NCBI RefSeq assembly: GCF_027923385.1
Contig: NZ_BSEC01000001.1
Location: forward strand, 3,012,001-3,076,000
From: Methylocystis echinoides
GTDB taxonomy: Bacteria > Pseudomonadota > Alphaproteobacteria > Rhizobiales > Beijerinckiaceae
DNA: 64,000 bases
Direction of reading: 5' to 3'
This document shows, piece by piece, positions 26,966 to 35,679 of this stretch (the first letter of the stretch is position 1; each line of letters opens with the position of its first letter). The notes under the pieces are model-generated. The model was not told where the DNA came from, searched no databases, and saw only the letters and a program-made list of their open reading frames with translations. A program made the translations under genes and the position numbers.

Positions 26966-27484
26966 TTATTTTCCTCTCAGCTTCTGCAGCTTGAGCAGAT
27001 CGAGGGCGAGCGTCGGGGTTTCGACCGGCAGCCGCGTGAAGCCGTGATGAAGATAGAAGGCTTCGGCACCGGGCGATACGGCGTGAACGATCAGCAGCCG
27101 CGCGGAAACTTCCGCGCTCGCCCGCAGCGCCCGCCGCACCACATCGGCTAGCAACGCTCGCCCCAGACCCCTTCCATGCCATGCCCGATCAATGGCAAGG
27201 CGTCCGAGCGTCACGGCGGGAATCTGCTTTGGCATATTGCGACGCATGGAGCCGACCACCTCTTGCGCGAGGATTTGTCCCATGTTCAGCGCGAAATAAC
27301 CGATGACGCGGTTGGATCCTGACGGACACACGACATAGGTGCGGCTCGCCGCGAGTTGCAGATTGCGCCATGCGCGCGTGCGGAGCCAGTCATCCAGCAC
27401 GCAATCGCCGCAGTCGAACGCCGAAGTGTCGTGCGCTTCGGTCAGCAGGACGGGCCGGCTGACCAGAAACGGCGCATCAGTCAC
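26966..27484 (-). CDS. GNAT-family toxin of a TacAT-type toxin-antitoxin pair
   Basis: 172 residues with the GNAT acetyl-CoA site in LAIDRAWHGRGLGRALLADV and a catalytic-type Tyr in AFYLHHGFTRLP. TacT-like toxins acetylate charged tRNAs and block translation. The N-terminus FDCGDCVLDDWLRTRA is characteristic of this group. The start overlaps the antitoxin gene by eight bases. Toxin assignment rests on this pairing and the sequence pattern. Confidence 0.9.
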   Translation of the reverse strand: MTDAPFLVSRPVLLTEAHDTSAFDCGDCVLDDWLRTRAWRNLQLAASRTYVVCPSGSNRVIGYFALNMGQILAQEVVGSMRRNMPKQIPAVTLGRLAIDRAWHGRGLGRALLADVVRRALRASAEVSARLLIVHAVSPGAEAFYLHHGFTRLPVETPTLALDLLKLQKLRGK

Positions 27485-27770
27485 TTTGCCACGGAGCTTT
27501 GGATTGGAGAATGCGCTTCATGCCGGCGGCCTCGTCCACCGTCGCTTCGGCATCCATCCAGTCCATGACCTTCTGAAAGGTTTGCGCGTCCGCATAGATG
27601 GTCGATTGGTCGAGGAGAATGTTTTTGGCCTCCTTGAGCGCCGAGGCCATCATGAATTGCGAGCGGTTCGATCCCACGAGTTCCGCCGCCTGGTCGATCA
27701 GGGCCTTATCCTGCGCGCGTGCGCGCAGATGAATGTTGACCTCAGCGTTTTGGACAGGGGGAGCGCTCAT
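27477..27770 (-). CDS. DUF1778 (TacA-type) antitoxin
   Basis: 97 residues. The N-terminal ribbon-helix-helix (VNIHLRARAQDKALIDQAAE, SNRSQFMMASALKEA) is followed by a C-terminal arm (VMDWMDAEATVDEAAGMKRI) that would wrap the toxin. It is first in the operon, overlapping the GNAT toxin by eight bases. It likely represses its own promoter through the inverted repeat just upstream (27790-27808). Confidence 0.9.
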   Translation of the reverse strand: MSAPPVQNAEVNIHLRARAQDKALIDQAAELVGSNRSQFMMASALKEAKNILLDQSTIYADAQTFQKVMDWMDAEATVDEAAGMKRILQSKAPWQSD

Positions 27771-27808
27771 CCTGCAACCGTAGCAAGACGTGTTAACATT
27801 GTCAACAC
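27771..27808 (-). promoter_or_regulatory. Operator/promoter of the toxin-antitoxin operon
   Basis: A near-perfect 8-3-8 inverted repeat, GTGTTAAC (27790-27797) and GTCAACAC (27801-27808), contains a minus-strand TTGACA -35. A TACGGT -10-like box lies 17 bases downstream. This would place the transcript start almost at the antitoxin ATG (27770), so the mRNA may be nearly leaderless. The repeat is the expected binding site for the ribbon-helix-helix antitoxin. Confidence 0.65.
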
Positions 27809-27972
27809 ATGACCCGTTCCGCAGCGCCCGCGCCGCGGACCTATCCGAGCGGACTCCCCTTCGCCTGCCCCCGCCCTATCTCCACTGGCAGAGGGATCGC
27901 GTTGCGGCGGCGCGTTCGTCGTATGATCCCCCCAAGGGCGGGCGGCCTCTTGCTGCTCGCCCTTACTTTTAC

Positions 27973-28956
27973 TCACCAGCGCAGAACCGCCCCGCCCCAG
28001 GTCATGCCGGCGCCGATGGCCATCATGGCGATGACGTCGCCGCGCTTCAGCCTGCCCGCCCGGCTCGCCTCGTCGAGCGAGATCGGCATGGAGGCGCTGG
28101 AGGTGTTGCCGTAGCGGTCGATGTTGATCCAGCACTTTTCCCGGGGCACGCCGAGATTTTCGAGCGCGGACTCGATGATGCGCTGATTGGCCTGATGGCA
28201 GATCACATGGTCCACATCGTCGGGCGACAGCCCGGCCTTGGCCAGCGTCTCGGCCACGACGTCGGGCAGCAGCCGCGTCGCCACCTTGTAGACCTCGCGG
28301 CCGCGCATCCTGATCTTGTTGCCGTTGTCGAGGAGCATTTCCGACGACGCCGGCCGGCGGCTGCCGCCGCCGAAAATGCCTAGAATCCCGGTCATGGAGC
28401 CGTCCGTGCGCAGCGTCGCCGCCAGAAGCCCGTGGCCCTCCTCCTCCGTCGCGCCGAGCAGGATCGCCCCGGCGGCGTCGCCGAACAGGACGCAGGTTTC
28501 GCGATTGGTCCAGTCGACGAAACGGCTCAGCGTCTCGGCGCCGATCACCAGCGCGCGGCGCACCATCCCCGAGCGGATGAACTGGTCGGCGATGGTCAGG
28601 CCGTAGATCGAGCCGGCGCAGGCGGCGGCGACGTCGAAGCAGAAGGCGTTCCGGGCGCCGAGGAGCTCCTGCACAAAGGCCGCGCAGGAGGGCGTCGGCG
28701 TGTCGCCGGTCACGGTGCCGACGACGATCATGTCGACGTCCTCCGGCGCCACGCCAGCGCAGTCGAGCGCCTTGCGGGCGGCGGCGGCGGCGAGGTCCGA
28801 GGTCGCCTCGTGATCGGCGGCGACGCGCCGCTCCCGGATGCCCGTCCGGCTGATGATCCAGTCGCTGTTGGTGGCGACGAGCCTCTCGAGATCGGCGTTG
28901 GTCAGGATGCGCTCAGGCGCATAGGAACCCGTTCCAAGAACGATGGAATTCGGCAA
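27973..28956 (-). CDS. fabH: Beta-ketoacyl-ACP synthase III (KAS III)
   Basis: 327 residues from a TTG start (LPNSIVLGTGSYAPE), which gives the usual FabH length; an ATG at 29019 would add 21 Arg-rich residues. The catalytic triad is visible: Cys in DVAAACAGSIYGL, His in ICHQANQRI and Asn in YGNTSSAS. It starts fatty-acid synthesis by condensing acetyl-CoA with malonyl-ACP. It is not next to plsX, the usual partner, so it may be a second FabH-like enzyme. A rimO-side divergent region follows. Confidence 0.92.
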   Translation of the reverse strand: MPNSIVLGTGSYAPERILTNADLERLVATNSDWIISRTGIRERRVAADHEATSDLAAAAARKALDCAGVAPEDVDMIVVGTVTGDTPTPSCAAFVQELLGARNAFCFDVAAACAGSIYGLTIADQFIRSGMVRRALVIGAETLSRFVDWTNRETCVLFGDAAGAILLGATEEEGHGLLAATLRTDGSMTGILGIFGGGSRRPASSEMLLDNGNKIRMRGREVYKVATRLLPDVVAETLAKAGLSPDDVDHVICHQANQRIIESALENLGVPREKCWINIDRYGNTSSASMPISLDEASRAGRLKRGDVIAMMAIGAGMTWGGAVLRW

Positions 28957-29310
28957 AGCGAGCGTCTTTCTGAAAGTCTGCCGACGGCGCGGCGTTAACG
29001 AGCGGCGTCGCCTGGGCATGCCGGGCCGCCTCCGTCGCGGCTATTCATAAAGGCGCCGCCCGGAAGCGCAAAGCGTTTTTGCGGCGGCGTGCAAGACTCT
29101 GTTTTGTATAATTTTTCATCACTCTCCGCGCCCGCCTTCCCACCCGGCGCCTGCATTTTGCGCGCCCGCGCGCGGCGCGGCGCAACCTTTCCTTAAGCTG
29201 CGAGCGTTTATTAACGAGAGGCCGGCGTCGCTCGCCGTCAAACAGCCCGGTTCACGAAATATCCCCGTCACATCCGCGCGGCGCGCGCGGCTGCAAGGAG
29301 TTCGCGTTTC
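28957..29310. other. Intergenic region between fabH and rimO
   Basis: 354 bases with no gene. A TATAAT box on the plus strand at 29107-29112 directs toward the small reading frame at 29311 and rimO; its -35 is poor. The 29100-29220 stretch is locally AT-rich. Nothing else is seen. Confidence 0.4.
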
Positions 29311-29376
29311 ATGATTCAAGCCTTTGTCTTCGCCGCTGTCGCCCTCTACGCGCTCGTCGGCATGATAGCCGCCTGA
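29311..29376 (+). CDS. Putative 21-residue membrane microprotein
   Basis: A very short frame that encodes one hydrophobic helix with uncharged ends ([20 protein letters not shown] then A and stop). AAGGAG lies ten bases before the ATG, a good ribosome site for so small a frame, and a TATAAT box lies 200 bases upstream. It ends 52 bases before rimO. No homologue is recalled; it could also be a leader peptide for rimO. Confidence 0.4.
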   Translation: MIQAFVFAAVALYALVGMIAA

Positions 29377-29428
29377 ATATTCGCCTGTTCCGATTGCCTT
29401 CCGCCTCGCGCCGTGGCAAGCCGGCGCG

Positions 29429-30769
29429 ATGCAGGAAGAGCCAAAGCGCAACCCGCGCGTTTCCTTCGTTTCGCTGGGCTGCCCCAAGGCCCTCGTCGAC
29501 AGCGAACGCATCGTCACCCAATTGCGCGCCGAGGGCTATGAACTCGCGCGCCACCACGCCGGCGCCGATGTCGTCGTGGTCAACACCTGCGGCTTTCTCG
29601 ACAGCGCCAAGGCCGAGTCGCTCGACGCCATCGGCGCCGCGCTGGCCGAAAACGGCAAGGTGATCGTCACCGGCTGCATGGGCGCCGAGCCGCAGCAGAT
29701 CACCGACAAATTCCCCGACGTTCTGGCGATCACCGGCCCGCAGCAATATGAAAGCGTGGTCGAGGCCGTGCACCGCGCCGCCGCGCCCGCGCACGATCCT
29801 TTCGTCGACCTCGTGCCCGAACAGGGCGTGAAGCTCACGCCGCGCCATTACGCCTATCTCAAGATTTCCGAAGGCTGCGACAACAGCTGCTCCTTCTGCA
29901 TCATCCCGCATCTGCGCGGCCCGCTGGTGTCGCGCCCGGCCGGCGACGTTCTGCGCGAGGCCGAGAAGCTCGTGCGCGCCGGCGTGAAAGAGTTGCTGGT
30001 CATCTCGCAGGACACCAGCGCCTACGGCCGCGACATCCGCTATGCGGAAAGCGCTTTTGGCGACCGCTCGGTTCGCGCGCGTTTTCTCGACCTGGCGAAG
30101 GAGCTGGGCGAACTCGGCGCCTGGGTGCGGCTGCATTACGTCTACCCCTACCCGCATGTCGACGAGGTCATCGGCCTCATGACCGAGGGCAAGGTGCTGC
30201 CCTATCTCGACATCCCCTTCCAGCACGCCGCGCCCAATGTGCTGCGGGCCATGAAGCGCCCGGCGAATGAGGAAAAGACGCTGGGCCGGATCAAGGCGTG
30301 GCGCGCCGCCTGCCCCGACCTCACCTTGCGCTCGACCTTCATCGTCGGCTTTCCGGGCGAGACGGAAGAGGATTTCCAGACGCTTCTGGACTGGCTCGAC
30401 GAGGCCGAAATCGACCGCGCCGGGGCCTTCAAATATGAGCCGGTCGCCGGCGCGCCGGCCAATGACCTGGGTCTCGCCCTTGTGCCGGACGAGGTGAAGG
30501 AAAGCCGCTGGAAGCGTTTCATGGAGAAGCAGCAGGCCGTGAGCGCCCGGCTGATGAAGCGCAAGGTCGGCAAGAGGCTTCAGGTCATCATCGACGAAGC
30601 CGGGGGCGGCCCGTCCGGCGCGCGCGCCAAGGGACGCACCCGGGCCGACGCGCCGGAAATCGACGGCTCGGCCTTCGTCGAAAGTCGCCGACCGCTGCGG
30701 CCGGGCGACATCGTGTCGATCAAGGTCGAGCGCGCCGACGCCTACGACGTCTATGGCGCCGCCGGCTGA
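29429..30769 (+). CDS. rimO: Ribosomal protein S12 methylthiotransferase RimO
   Basis: 446 residues. The UPF0004 N-terminal domain has Cys ligands ([22 protein letters not shown]). The radical-SAM cluster motif is [17 protein letters not shown]. The C-terminal TRAM domain starts near residue 370. It adds a methylthio group to Asp88 of S12. The stop overlaps the remnant patatin frame on the other strand by 19 bases. Confidence 0.96.
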   Translation: MQEEPKRNPRVSFVSLGCPKALVDSERIVTQLRAEGYELARHHAGADVVVVNTCGFLDSAKAESLDAIGAALAENGKVIVTGCMGAEPQQITDKFPDVLAITGPQQYESVVEAVHRAAAPAHDPFVDLVPEQGVKLTPRHYAYLKISEGCDNSCSFCIIPHLRGPLVSRPAGDVLREAEKLVRAGVKELLVISQDTSAYGRDIRYAESAFGDRSVRARFLDLAKELGELGAWVRLHYVYPYPHVDEVIGLMTEGKVLPYLDIPFQHAAPNVLRAMKRPANEEKTLGRIKAWRAACPDLTLRSTFIVGFPGETEEDFQTLLDWLDEAEIDRAGAFKYEPVAGAPANDLGLALVPDEVKESRWKRFMEKQQAVSARLMKRKVGKRLQVIIDEAGGGPSGARAKGRTRADAPEIDGSAFVESRRPLRPGDIVSIKVERADAYDVYGAAG

Positions 30770-31002
30770 TCGTTCCTGCGTAAAGGACGCCGCAGCAGCT
30801 CGCGGGCACTCAACTCTGCTCCGGGCTTCGCGAGGATCGCGGCCGCGATGGCGCCCGCCGACGATCCGGCGACGCTCTCGATCCTGTCGCCAAGCGGGCG
30901 CCTCAGGCCATGAACGGCGTCCGCCGTCGCAATCAGCGAGCCGAGCTTGGCGCCGCCCCCCTGGAAGGTGAAGTTCAGGTCGAGCGTCAATGGATCGGAC
31001 AT
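30751..31002 (-). pseudogene. Truncated patatin-like phospholipase (N-terminal remnant)
   Basis: 83 residues with the two N-terminal signatures of patatin lipases: the oxyanion region FTFQGGGAKLGSL and the nucleophile elbow VAGSSAGAIAAAILA. A full patatin needs about 200 more residues with the catalytic Asp-Gly. Here the frame ends in Arg/Pro-rich sequence that overlaps the rimO 3' end. AGAGG precedes the ATG. Most likely a decayed gene whose 3' part was lost at the rimO junction. Confidence 0.65.
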
Positions 31003-31193
31003 GCTGCCTCTTTGCCTGAAATCCATTCTTGAACTTGACAATTATGGAGGCAAAAGGTTTTCGACAGCGTTTCCGCCGCCAGCGGCGCCGCGCGGCGGCG
31101 GCTCTGGCGGACATCCGTTCCGCTTTGGCGAAGAGTGGCGCTTCCGCGCAGACGCCGCCGCCTCTATTTTCCCCGACGGTAAAGGAGCATCGC

Positions 31194-31508
31194 ATGGCCG
31201 AAAATCAGTCAAATCAACGCGCGCCGCAGCGCCGCCCGGGAGAAGAGCCGCCATTCGTCTTCCCGGTGCCGAAAAACATGGTTTATGGCACCGTGGCGGT
31301 CGTGATCGCCTCGCTGCTCGTGACGTTCTTCGTGCGCAACCCCTATACGCAGGCCTCGACCGAGGGCAGCCTCTATTACGAGCGCGGCATGGAGACCAAC
31401 ATGGCCCTCTGGGTCGTGATCTTCATCGGCGTGCCGGCGAGCTTCCTCGCCTACAAGCACTGGCTTCTGCCCATTCTGGAGCGCCGGGCCAAGAGCCAGC
31501 GCCGCTGA
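31194..31508 (+). CDS. Two-helix membrane protein of unknown function (tandem copy 1)
   Basis: 104 residues from the ATG preceded by AAAGGAG. The polar N-terminus (1-25) is followed by a membrane helix at about 29-46, the motif FFVRNPYTQAS, a second helix at about 69-88 containing FIGVPASFLAYKHW, and a basic tail. It is clearly paralogous to the next gene (31606-31899). No function recognised. A longer frame from 31029 exists but lacks support. Confidence 0.75.
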   Translation: MAENQSNQRAPQRRPGEEPPFVFPVPKNMVYGTVAVVIASLLVTFFVRNPYTQASTEGSLYYERGMETNMALWVVIFIGVPASFLAYKHWLLPILERRAKSQRR

Positions 31509-31605
31509 TCGACGGGCCGGCTTCCTGGGGGCGGGCGGGCGCCTATGGCGCAAGCTTGCGGCCTGATCCATATTAGGGATAGAGGAACACCCCAGGGAGC
31601 CCCCA

Positions 31606-31899
31606 ATGTCCGACGACAACACCAGCCGCAAGCAGCCGCCGCAAAATCAGAAGCCGGGCCAGCCGGTTATGATGATCCCGAAGAGCTTCATCTATATCGT
31701 CGGCGCGGTCGTCGTCGGGTCGTTTCTGCTGACGCTCTTCGTGCGAAATCCCTACACGCAGTCCGTCCATGAGGGCGGCAGCTTCTACGAGAACAGCGTC
31801 GATAATTCGAGCATGATGTGGCTCGCCATTTTCGTCGGCATTCCGGCGAGCTTCTGGGCCTACAAGCGCTGGATTTTGCCGCTCTTCGACAAGAAGTGA
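31606..31899 (+). CDS. Two-helix membrane protein of unknown function (tandem copy 2)
   Basis: 97 residues. It has the same plan as its neighbour: polar start, helix, LFVRNPYTQSVHEGGSFYEN, second helix with FVGIPASFWAYKRW, short basic tail. AGGGAG lies six bases before the ATG. The two copies share the FVRNPYTQ and PASFxAYK blocks and spacing, so they arose by tandem duplication. A heteromeric complex of the two is plausible but unproven. Confidence 0.75.
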   Translation: MSDDNTSRKQPPQNQKPGQPVMMIPKSFIYIVGAVVVGSFLLTLFVRNPYTQSVHEGGSFYENSVDNSSMMWLAIFVGIPASFWAYKRWILPLFDKK

Positions 31900-31947
31900 G
31901 ACGCGCCCGAGGGGCTCTCTTTCGCATCCCGCCAAGCGCCGCGCCGG

Positions 31948-32511
31948 TCAGCCGCCGCCCTGCCGTAGCGCGGTCGAGGACGCAGCGCTGCGCGGTCCAT
32001 GCAGATAGATCACGGCGGGCGGTTTCGCGTCGGGCAGAAGCCGCGCCTCACGTTCCGGGCGCATCGCCCCCGCGAACCGCTGGACGGCTTTCGCGCTCGC
32101 GACGCGGATCGCCGCGCCCGGGCGATCGATCACCGCCACCGGCATGGCGCGCAGGATTGCTTCCCAATCGCGCCAGCGGTGGAACTGAAGCAGATTGTCG
32201 CCGCCCATGATCCAGACGAAGCGGACGCCGGGGCAGCGCGCGCGCAGATAGTCGAGCGTGTCCGCCGTGTAGCGCGCGCCAATATCCGCCTCGATCCCCG
32301 TCACGACGATGCGCGGGTCGCGCGCGAAGCGGCGTGCGGCCTCGATCCGCGACGCGAGCGGCGGCAGCGCGCTTGTGTCCTTCAGCGGATTGCCGGGCGT
32401 GACCAGCCACCAGAGCCTGTCGAGCCCGAGCCGGGCGAGCGCAATCCGCGAGACCAGCAGGTGACCCTCATGCGGCGGATTGAACGAGCCGCCAAAGAGC
32501 CCGATGCGCAT
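31948..32511 (-). CDS. nadD: Nicotinate-nucleotide adenylyltransferase
   Basis: 187 residues. Nucleotidyltransferase signature GLFGGSFNPPHEGH at the N-terminus, WIMGGDNLLQFHRW in the middle, and the SSTALR motif near the C-terminus. It makes nicotinate adenine dinucleotide in NAD synthesis. It lies 46 bases downstream of proA on the same strand, a frequent order in Rhizobiales. The C-terminus is a short Gly tail. Confidence 0.95.
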   Translation of the reverse strand: MRIGLFGGSFNPPHEGHLLVSRIALARLGLDRLWWLVTPGNPLKDTSALPPLASRIEAARRFARDPRIVVTGIEADIGARYTADTLDYLRARCPGVRFVWIMGGDNLLQFHRWRDWEAILRAMPVAVIDRPGAAIRVASAKAVQRFAGAMRPEREARLLPDAKPPAVIYLHGPRSAASSTALRQGGG

Positions 32512-32557
32512 GCCCGGCGCATGCGGCGGAATCGTGAGCCGATAGAGGGTCAGCCGC

Positions 32558-33853
32558 CTATCCCCTCACCTGACCGGCTCCATGCACGCGATATTTGAAG
32601 GACGTGAGCTGTTCCACGCCCACCGGCCCGCGCGCATGCATGCGCCCCGTCGCGATGCCGATCTCGGCGCCGAAACCGAACTCGCCGCCGTCGGCGAATT
32701 GCGTCGAGGCGTTGTGCAGAACAATGGCCGAGTCGACCTCATCCATGAAGCGTTGCGCCACGGCGTCGTCGCGGGTGAGAATGCAGTCCGTATGGTGCGA
32801 GCCATAGGTCTCGACATGCTCGATGGCGGCGTCCACGCCATCGACGACGCGGGCGGCGATGATGGCGTCGAGATATTCCGCGCGCCAGTCTTCTTCGGTC
32901 GCCGGCGTCACGCGCGGATCGACGGACTGGACCGCCGCGTCGCCGCGCACGTCGCAGCCCGCATCGATCAGCATGGCGACGAGCGGCGCCAGATGGGTCG
33001 CGGCGCAGGCCCTGTCGACGAGCAGCGTCTCGGCCGCGCCGCAAATGCCGGTGCGCCGCATCTTCGCGTCGAGAAGCACGCGCTTCGCCATGTCGAGATC
33101 GGCGTCCCGGTGCACGAAGACATGCACGATCCCTTCGAGATGGGCGAAGACGGGAACGCGCGCCTCATGCTGCACGCGCGCGACGAGGCTCTTGCCGCCG
33201 CGCGGCACGATCACGTCAATATTGCCGTCGAGCCCGGCCAGCATGGCGCCCACGGCGGCGCGGTCCGCGGTGTCGACGAGCGAAATCGCCGCCTGCGGCA
33301 GTCCCGCCGCGCGCAGCCCCTCCACAAGGCAGGCGTGGATGGCGCGCGACGAGCGCAGGCTCTCCGAGCCGCCGCGCAGGATGGCGGCGTTGCCAGCTTT
33401 CAGGCACAGCGCGCCGGCGTCGGCGGTCACATTGGGCCGGCTCTCGTAAATCACGCCGATGACTCCGAGCGGCGTCGCCACCCGCTCGATGACGAGCCCG
33501 TTGGGCCGCTCGAAGCGCGCCAGCACGCGGCCCACCGGATCGGTCAGCGCAGCGATCTCCTCAACCCCGCGCGCAATCGCCTCGACCCGGCCGGGGTCGA
33601 GGGTGAGCCGGTCGACGAAAGAGCCGGCGGTTCCCCGCGCTTTCGCATCCGCGACGTCGAGAGCGTTGGCGGACAGGATCGCGCCGCTCTGACGCCGGAT
33701 TTCCGCCGCCGCCACCCGCAGCGCTTTGTTCTTCACTTCGGCCGGCGCAAGCGCGACGGCGCGCGCGGCCTTGCGCGTGGCGACGCCCAAAAGGCCAAGC
33801 GCCGTCTCGAGGCTCATCTCTGCGGTTGTGTCTTTCGTCAGCGGCTGCGTCAT
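32558..33853 (-). CDS. proA: Glutamate-5-semialdehyde dehydrogenase (gamma-glutamyl phosphate reductase)
   Basis: 431 residues from ATG at 33853; an upstream start would add 36 unlikely residues. NAD(P)-binding aldehyde-dehydrogenase fold with the catalytic Cys in [13 protein letters not shown], plus [17 protein letters not shown] and [10 protein letters not shown] typical of ProA. Second step of proline synthesis from glutamate. proB is not in the window. Likely co-transcribed with nadD. Confidence 0.96.
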   Translation of the reverse strand: MTQPLTKDTTAEMSLETALGLLGVATRKAARAVALAPAEVKNKALRVAAAEIRRQSGAILSANALDVADAKARGTAGSFVDRLTLDPGRVEAIARGVEEIAALTDPVGRVLARFERPNGLVIERVATPLGVIGVIYESRPNVTADAGALCLKAGNAAILRGGSESLRSSRAIHACLVEGLRAAGLPQAAISLVDTADRAAVGAMLAGLDGNIDVIVPRGGKSLVARVQHEARVPVFAHLEGIVHVFVHRDADLDMAKRVLLDAKMRRTGICGAAETLLVDRACAATHLAPLVAMLIDAGCDVRGDAAVQSVDPRVTPATEEDWRAEYLDAIIAARVVDGVDAAIEHVETYGSHHTDCILTRDDAVAQRFMDEVDSAIVLHNASTQFADGGEFGFGAEIGIATGRMHARGPVGVEQLTSFKYRVHGAGQVRG

Positions 33854-33962
33854 GTTTTTGATCCGGAAAATCCGCGTTTTCGGTATCACGGCGCGGCGGC
33901 GCGCGAAAGCCGCCGATCCTCCCTTGCGGACCGGCGCGGCTGGGGCTATAGAACGCCGCAAC

Positions 33963-34038
33963 GCTCCCTTCGTCTAGCGGTCTAGGACGTCGCCCTCTCA
34001 CGGCGAAAACAGGGGTTCGAGTCCCCTAGGGAGCGCCA
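33963..34038 (+). tRNA. tRNA-Glu (anticodon CTC)
   Basis: Folds into a full cloverleaf: acceptor GCTCCCT/AGGGAGC, anticodon stem TCGCC/GGCGA with loop CTCTCAC (anticodon CTC), T arm AGGGG-TTCGAGT-CCCCT, and an encoded CCA at 34036-34038. Its last 15 bases are the left attachment core of the adjacent element. Confidence 0.96.
34024..34038. repeat. Left attachment core (within tRNA-Glu 3' end)
   Basis: CCCTAGGGAGCGCCA, identical to 44435-44449. It includes the 3' acceptor strand and CCA of the tRNA, so integration keeps the tRNA intact. The integrase gene ends 13 bases away. Confidence 0.9.
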
Positions 34039-34050
34039 GCGGCTTTCGTA

Positions 34051-35148
34051 TCATTCTGATTTCCTTTCTGTTTTAGACTTCTTTCCCAAACTTTTGGAGC
34101 CGGTTTGGGGAATTCCGTTCTTCTTCCGCCCTCCTTCAAGTTGAATGATCGCGGCCTCCGCAAGGCGCTCTTGGTCCGCGTCGCGCGTGTAGCGCTCCGC
34201 TTCGCTCAGCGTCTTGTGCCCGAGCACGGCCATGATCTGGTGCGGCGTGCATCCGGCTTCAGCGAGACGCCTTCCCGCCGCCTTGCGCAGCCCGTGCGGC
34301 TGGCATTCGAGGGGCAGGCCCGACGCCCTGATTGCGTCGCGCATGAACTGAGAGAACCCGTCGACCGTGAACGGCTTTCCGAAGGCGGTGTTGAGGATTG
34401 TCACATGATCGCGCGGCGCGTCGGCGAGCACGGCGCGAAGGTCGCGGTGCAAGGGGATTTTGAGCTTGGCCCCGGTCTTTTGCTGGGCGACGCGGATGGT
34501 CTCGCCAGCAATATCCGCCCAAGTCATGCGATGCACGTCCGAGCGGCGCTGGCCGGTGAATAGATGTAGGGCGAAGCCCAGCCGCTCGCGCGTCCCGATC
34601 GGCCAGTGCGCCTCGAACTGGGAAATTTCGTCATCGGTCCAAGAGCGAACTTCCCCAATCTTGGGTCGCTTGATGCCGAGCGACGGATCGTGCTTCAGCC
34701 ACCCAATGTCGACCGCGTGCCGGATCAGAACGCGAAGCATCTTGAGGATTGAAAGTGCCGCGCCGGGACGTCCTGCATAGGGGGCGAGTATCTTTGTCTT
34801 GATGCCCTCGCGCGTCATTCCGGCCAAGGTGCGGTGCGCATGGTTTTTGCGCAGCGCCTCGATGCGGGATTGATAACCCTTTTTCGTCGTCTCGCGGAGC
34901 TCAACATACTCGGGGCTGCGCTGGTAACTCAGGATCAGTGCGCCGATCGTTCCCGGCTGCGAATAGGTCTTGCCCTTCGCCCTTTGAACGTCGCCGGCGA
35001 GCGCCGCCGCATAGGCGTCGCGGAAAGCATCCGAGTTAACATCGTCGGGGAGTCGAATGCGCGCGCCCTTGCCGCGTCGGAAAGAGAGATAGGTCCGCCT
35101 CCCGACGGTATTTTTTTCAACGTAAGGCGGGAGCTTTCGCGGCGACAT
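34051..35148 (-). CDS. Tyrosine integrase of the satellite
   Basis: 365 residues. An Arm/SAM-like N-terminal part (residues 1-170) precedes the catalytic domain with Arg in TGQRRSDVHRMTW, HxxR in PHGLRKAAGRRL, His in AVLGHKTLSEAE and Tyr in AERYTRDADQ. It reads toward the tRNA-Glu gene, the usual arrangement for tRNA-targeting integrases. The ATG lies two bases after the AlpA stop, so the two are coupled. Acts on the 15-bp core at each end. Confidence 0.95.
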   Translation of the reverse strand: MSPRKLPPYVEKNTVGRRTYLSFRRGKGARIRLPDDVNSDAFRDAYAAALAGDVQRAKGKTYSQPGTIGALILSYQRSPEYVELRETTKKGYQSRIEALRKNHAHRTLAGMTREGIKTKILAPYAGRPGAALSILKMLRVLIRHAVDIGWLKHDPSLGIKRPKIGEVRSWTDDEISQFEAHWPIGTRERLGFALHLFTGQRRSDVHRMTWADIAGETIRVAQQKTGAKLKIPLHRDLRAVLADAPRDHVTILNTAFGKPFTVDGFSQFMRDAIRASGLPLECQPHGLRKAAGRRLAEAGCTPHQIMAVLGHKTLSEAERYTRDADQERLAEAAIIQLEGGRKKNGIPQTGSKSLGKKSKTERKSE

Positions 35149-35150
35149 GT

Positions 35151-35393
35151 TCAGTCGTTCCAACTGTCATCGGGCGCGCCGTCGCCTTCATAGGGCAGGC
35201 TCTCAGCGCTGGCGTCGAGGTCGACACGATCCCACCATCTGAAGCCGTCCAGGCGCTTCGGCTTCGGGAGCTTGCCCTCTTTCACGAGCTTGTCAAAAGA
35301 GGTTGGCGACACGTCGAGATATGCCGCAGCGCGCTCGCGGCGGAGAAGCCGGGGAGCAATTCCGAGGCGGGAGCGAGCTTCAGCGTTAGCCAT
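35151..35393 (-). CDS. AlpA-like helix-turn-helix regulator/excisionase
   Basis: 80 residues. MerR-like winged helix in LLRRERAAAYLDVSPTSFDK, then LVKEGKLPKPKRLDGFRWWD, the pattern of AlpA-type excision and activation factors. In Gram-negative PICIs, AlpA is the switch that induces excision and replication. It sits between the ribbon-helix-helix gene and integrase, all on the minus strand. Confidence 0.88.
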   Translation of the reverse strand: MANAEARSRLGIAPRLLRRERAAAYLDVSPTSFDKLVKEGKLPKPKRLDGFRWWDRVDLDASAESLPYEGDGAPDDSWND

Positions 35394-35402
35394 CGCGGCC
35401 CC

Positions 35403-35591
35403 CTATCGCGTCTTGGAGGGGCGCTTGGCGGATTTCTCCGCCTCCATGCGTTTGATGTGATCTTCAAGCGCGTCGACAACAACAGCCGCGAGGCTCACGC
35501 CGTATGACTCGGCTTCGCGCTTAACCCAGTCGCAGACTTCAAGAGGGGCGCGAACCCGAAGCTCTTTGATTTTAGACCGTGTTTTCAGCAT
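35403..35591 (-). CDS. Ribbon-helix-helix DNA-binding protein (leftward)
   Basis: 62 residues. The N-terminal strand KELRVRAPLEVCDWV and helices AESYGVSLAAVVVDALEDHI fit the Arc/MetJ fold, with a basic tail. First gene of the leftward alpA-integrase operon. Divergent from another ribbon-helix-helix gene (35680) across a palindromic region, so it is likely one half of a regulatory switch. Confidence 0.8.
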   Translation of the reverse strand: MLKTRSKIKELRVRAPLEVCDWVKREAESYGVSLAAVVVDALEDHIKRMEAEKSAKRPSKTR

Positions 35592-35615
35592 TTTCGGAAA
35601 TCCATAGTCTCTGAT

Positions 35616-35667
35616 TTCCACACAACCATACGCACCGGTGCGTCTTGAAGTCAACCGCCGTGTGGAA
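35616..35667. promoter_or_regulatory. Nested palindromic operator between divergent ribbon-helix-helix genes
   Basis: A perfect 14-bp palindrome ACGCACCGGTGCGT (35630-35643) lies inside a wider inverted repeat, TTCCACAC (35616-35623) and GTGTGGAA (35660-35667). It occupies the 88-base gap between the two divergent starts and is a natural binding site for one or both dimeric repressors. Confidence 0.65.
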
Positions 35668-35679
35668 TACGGTGTGGAG

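Noticed and set aside
29309..31195. Minus-strand open frame covering rimO
   Set aside because: Shadow of rimO, whose radical-SAM motifs are unambiguous on the plus strand.
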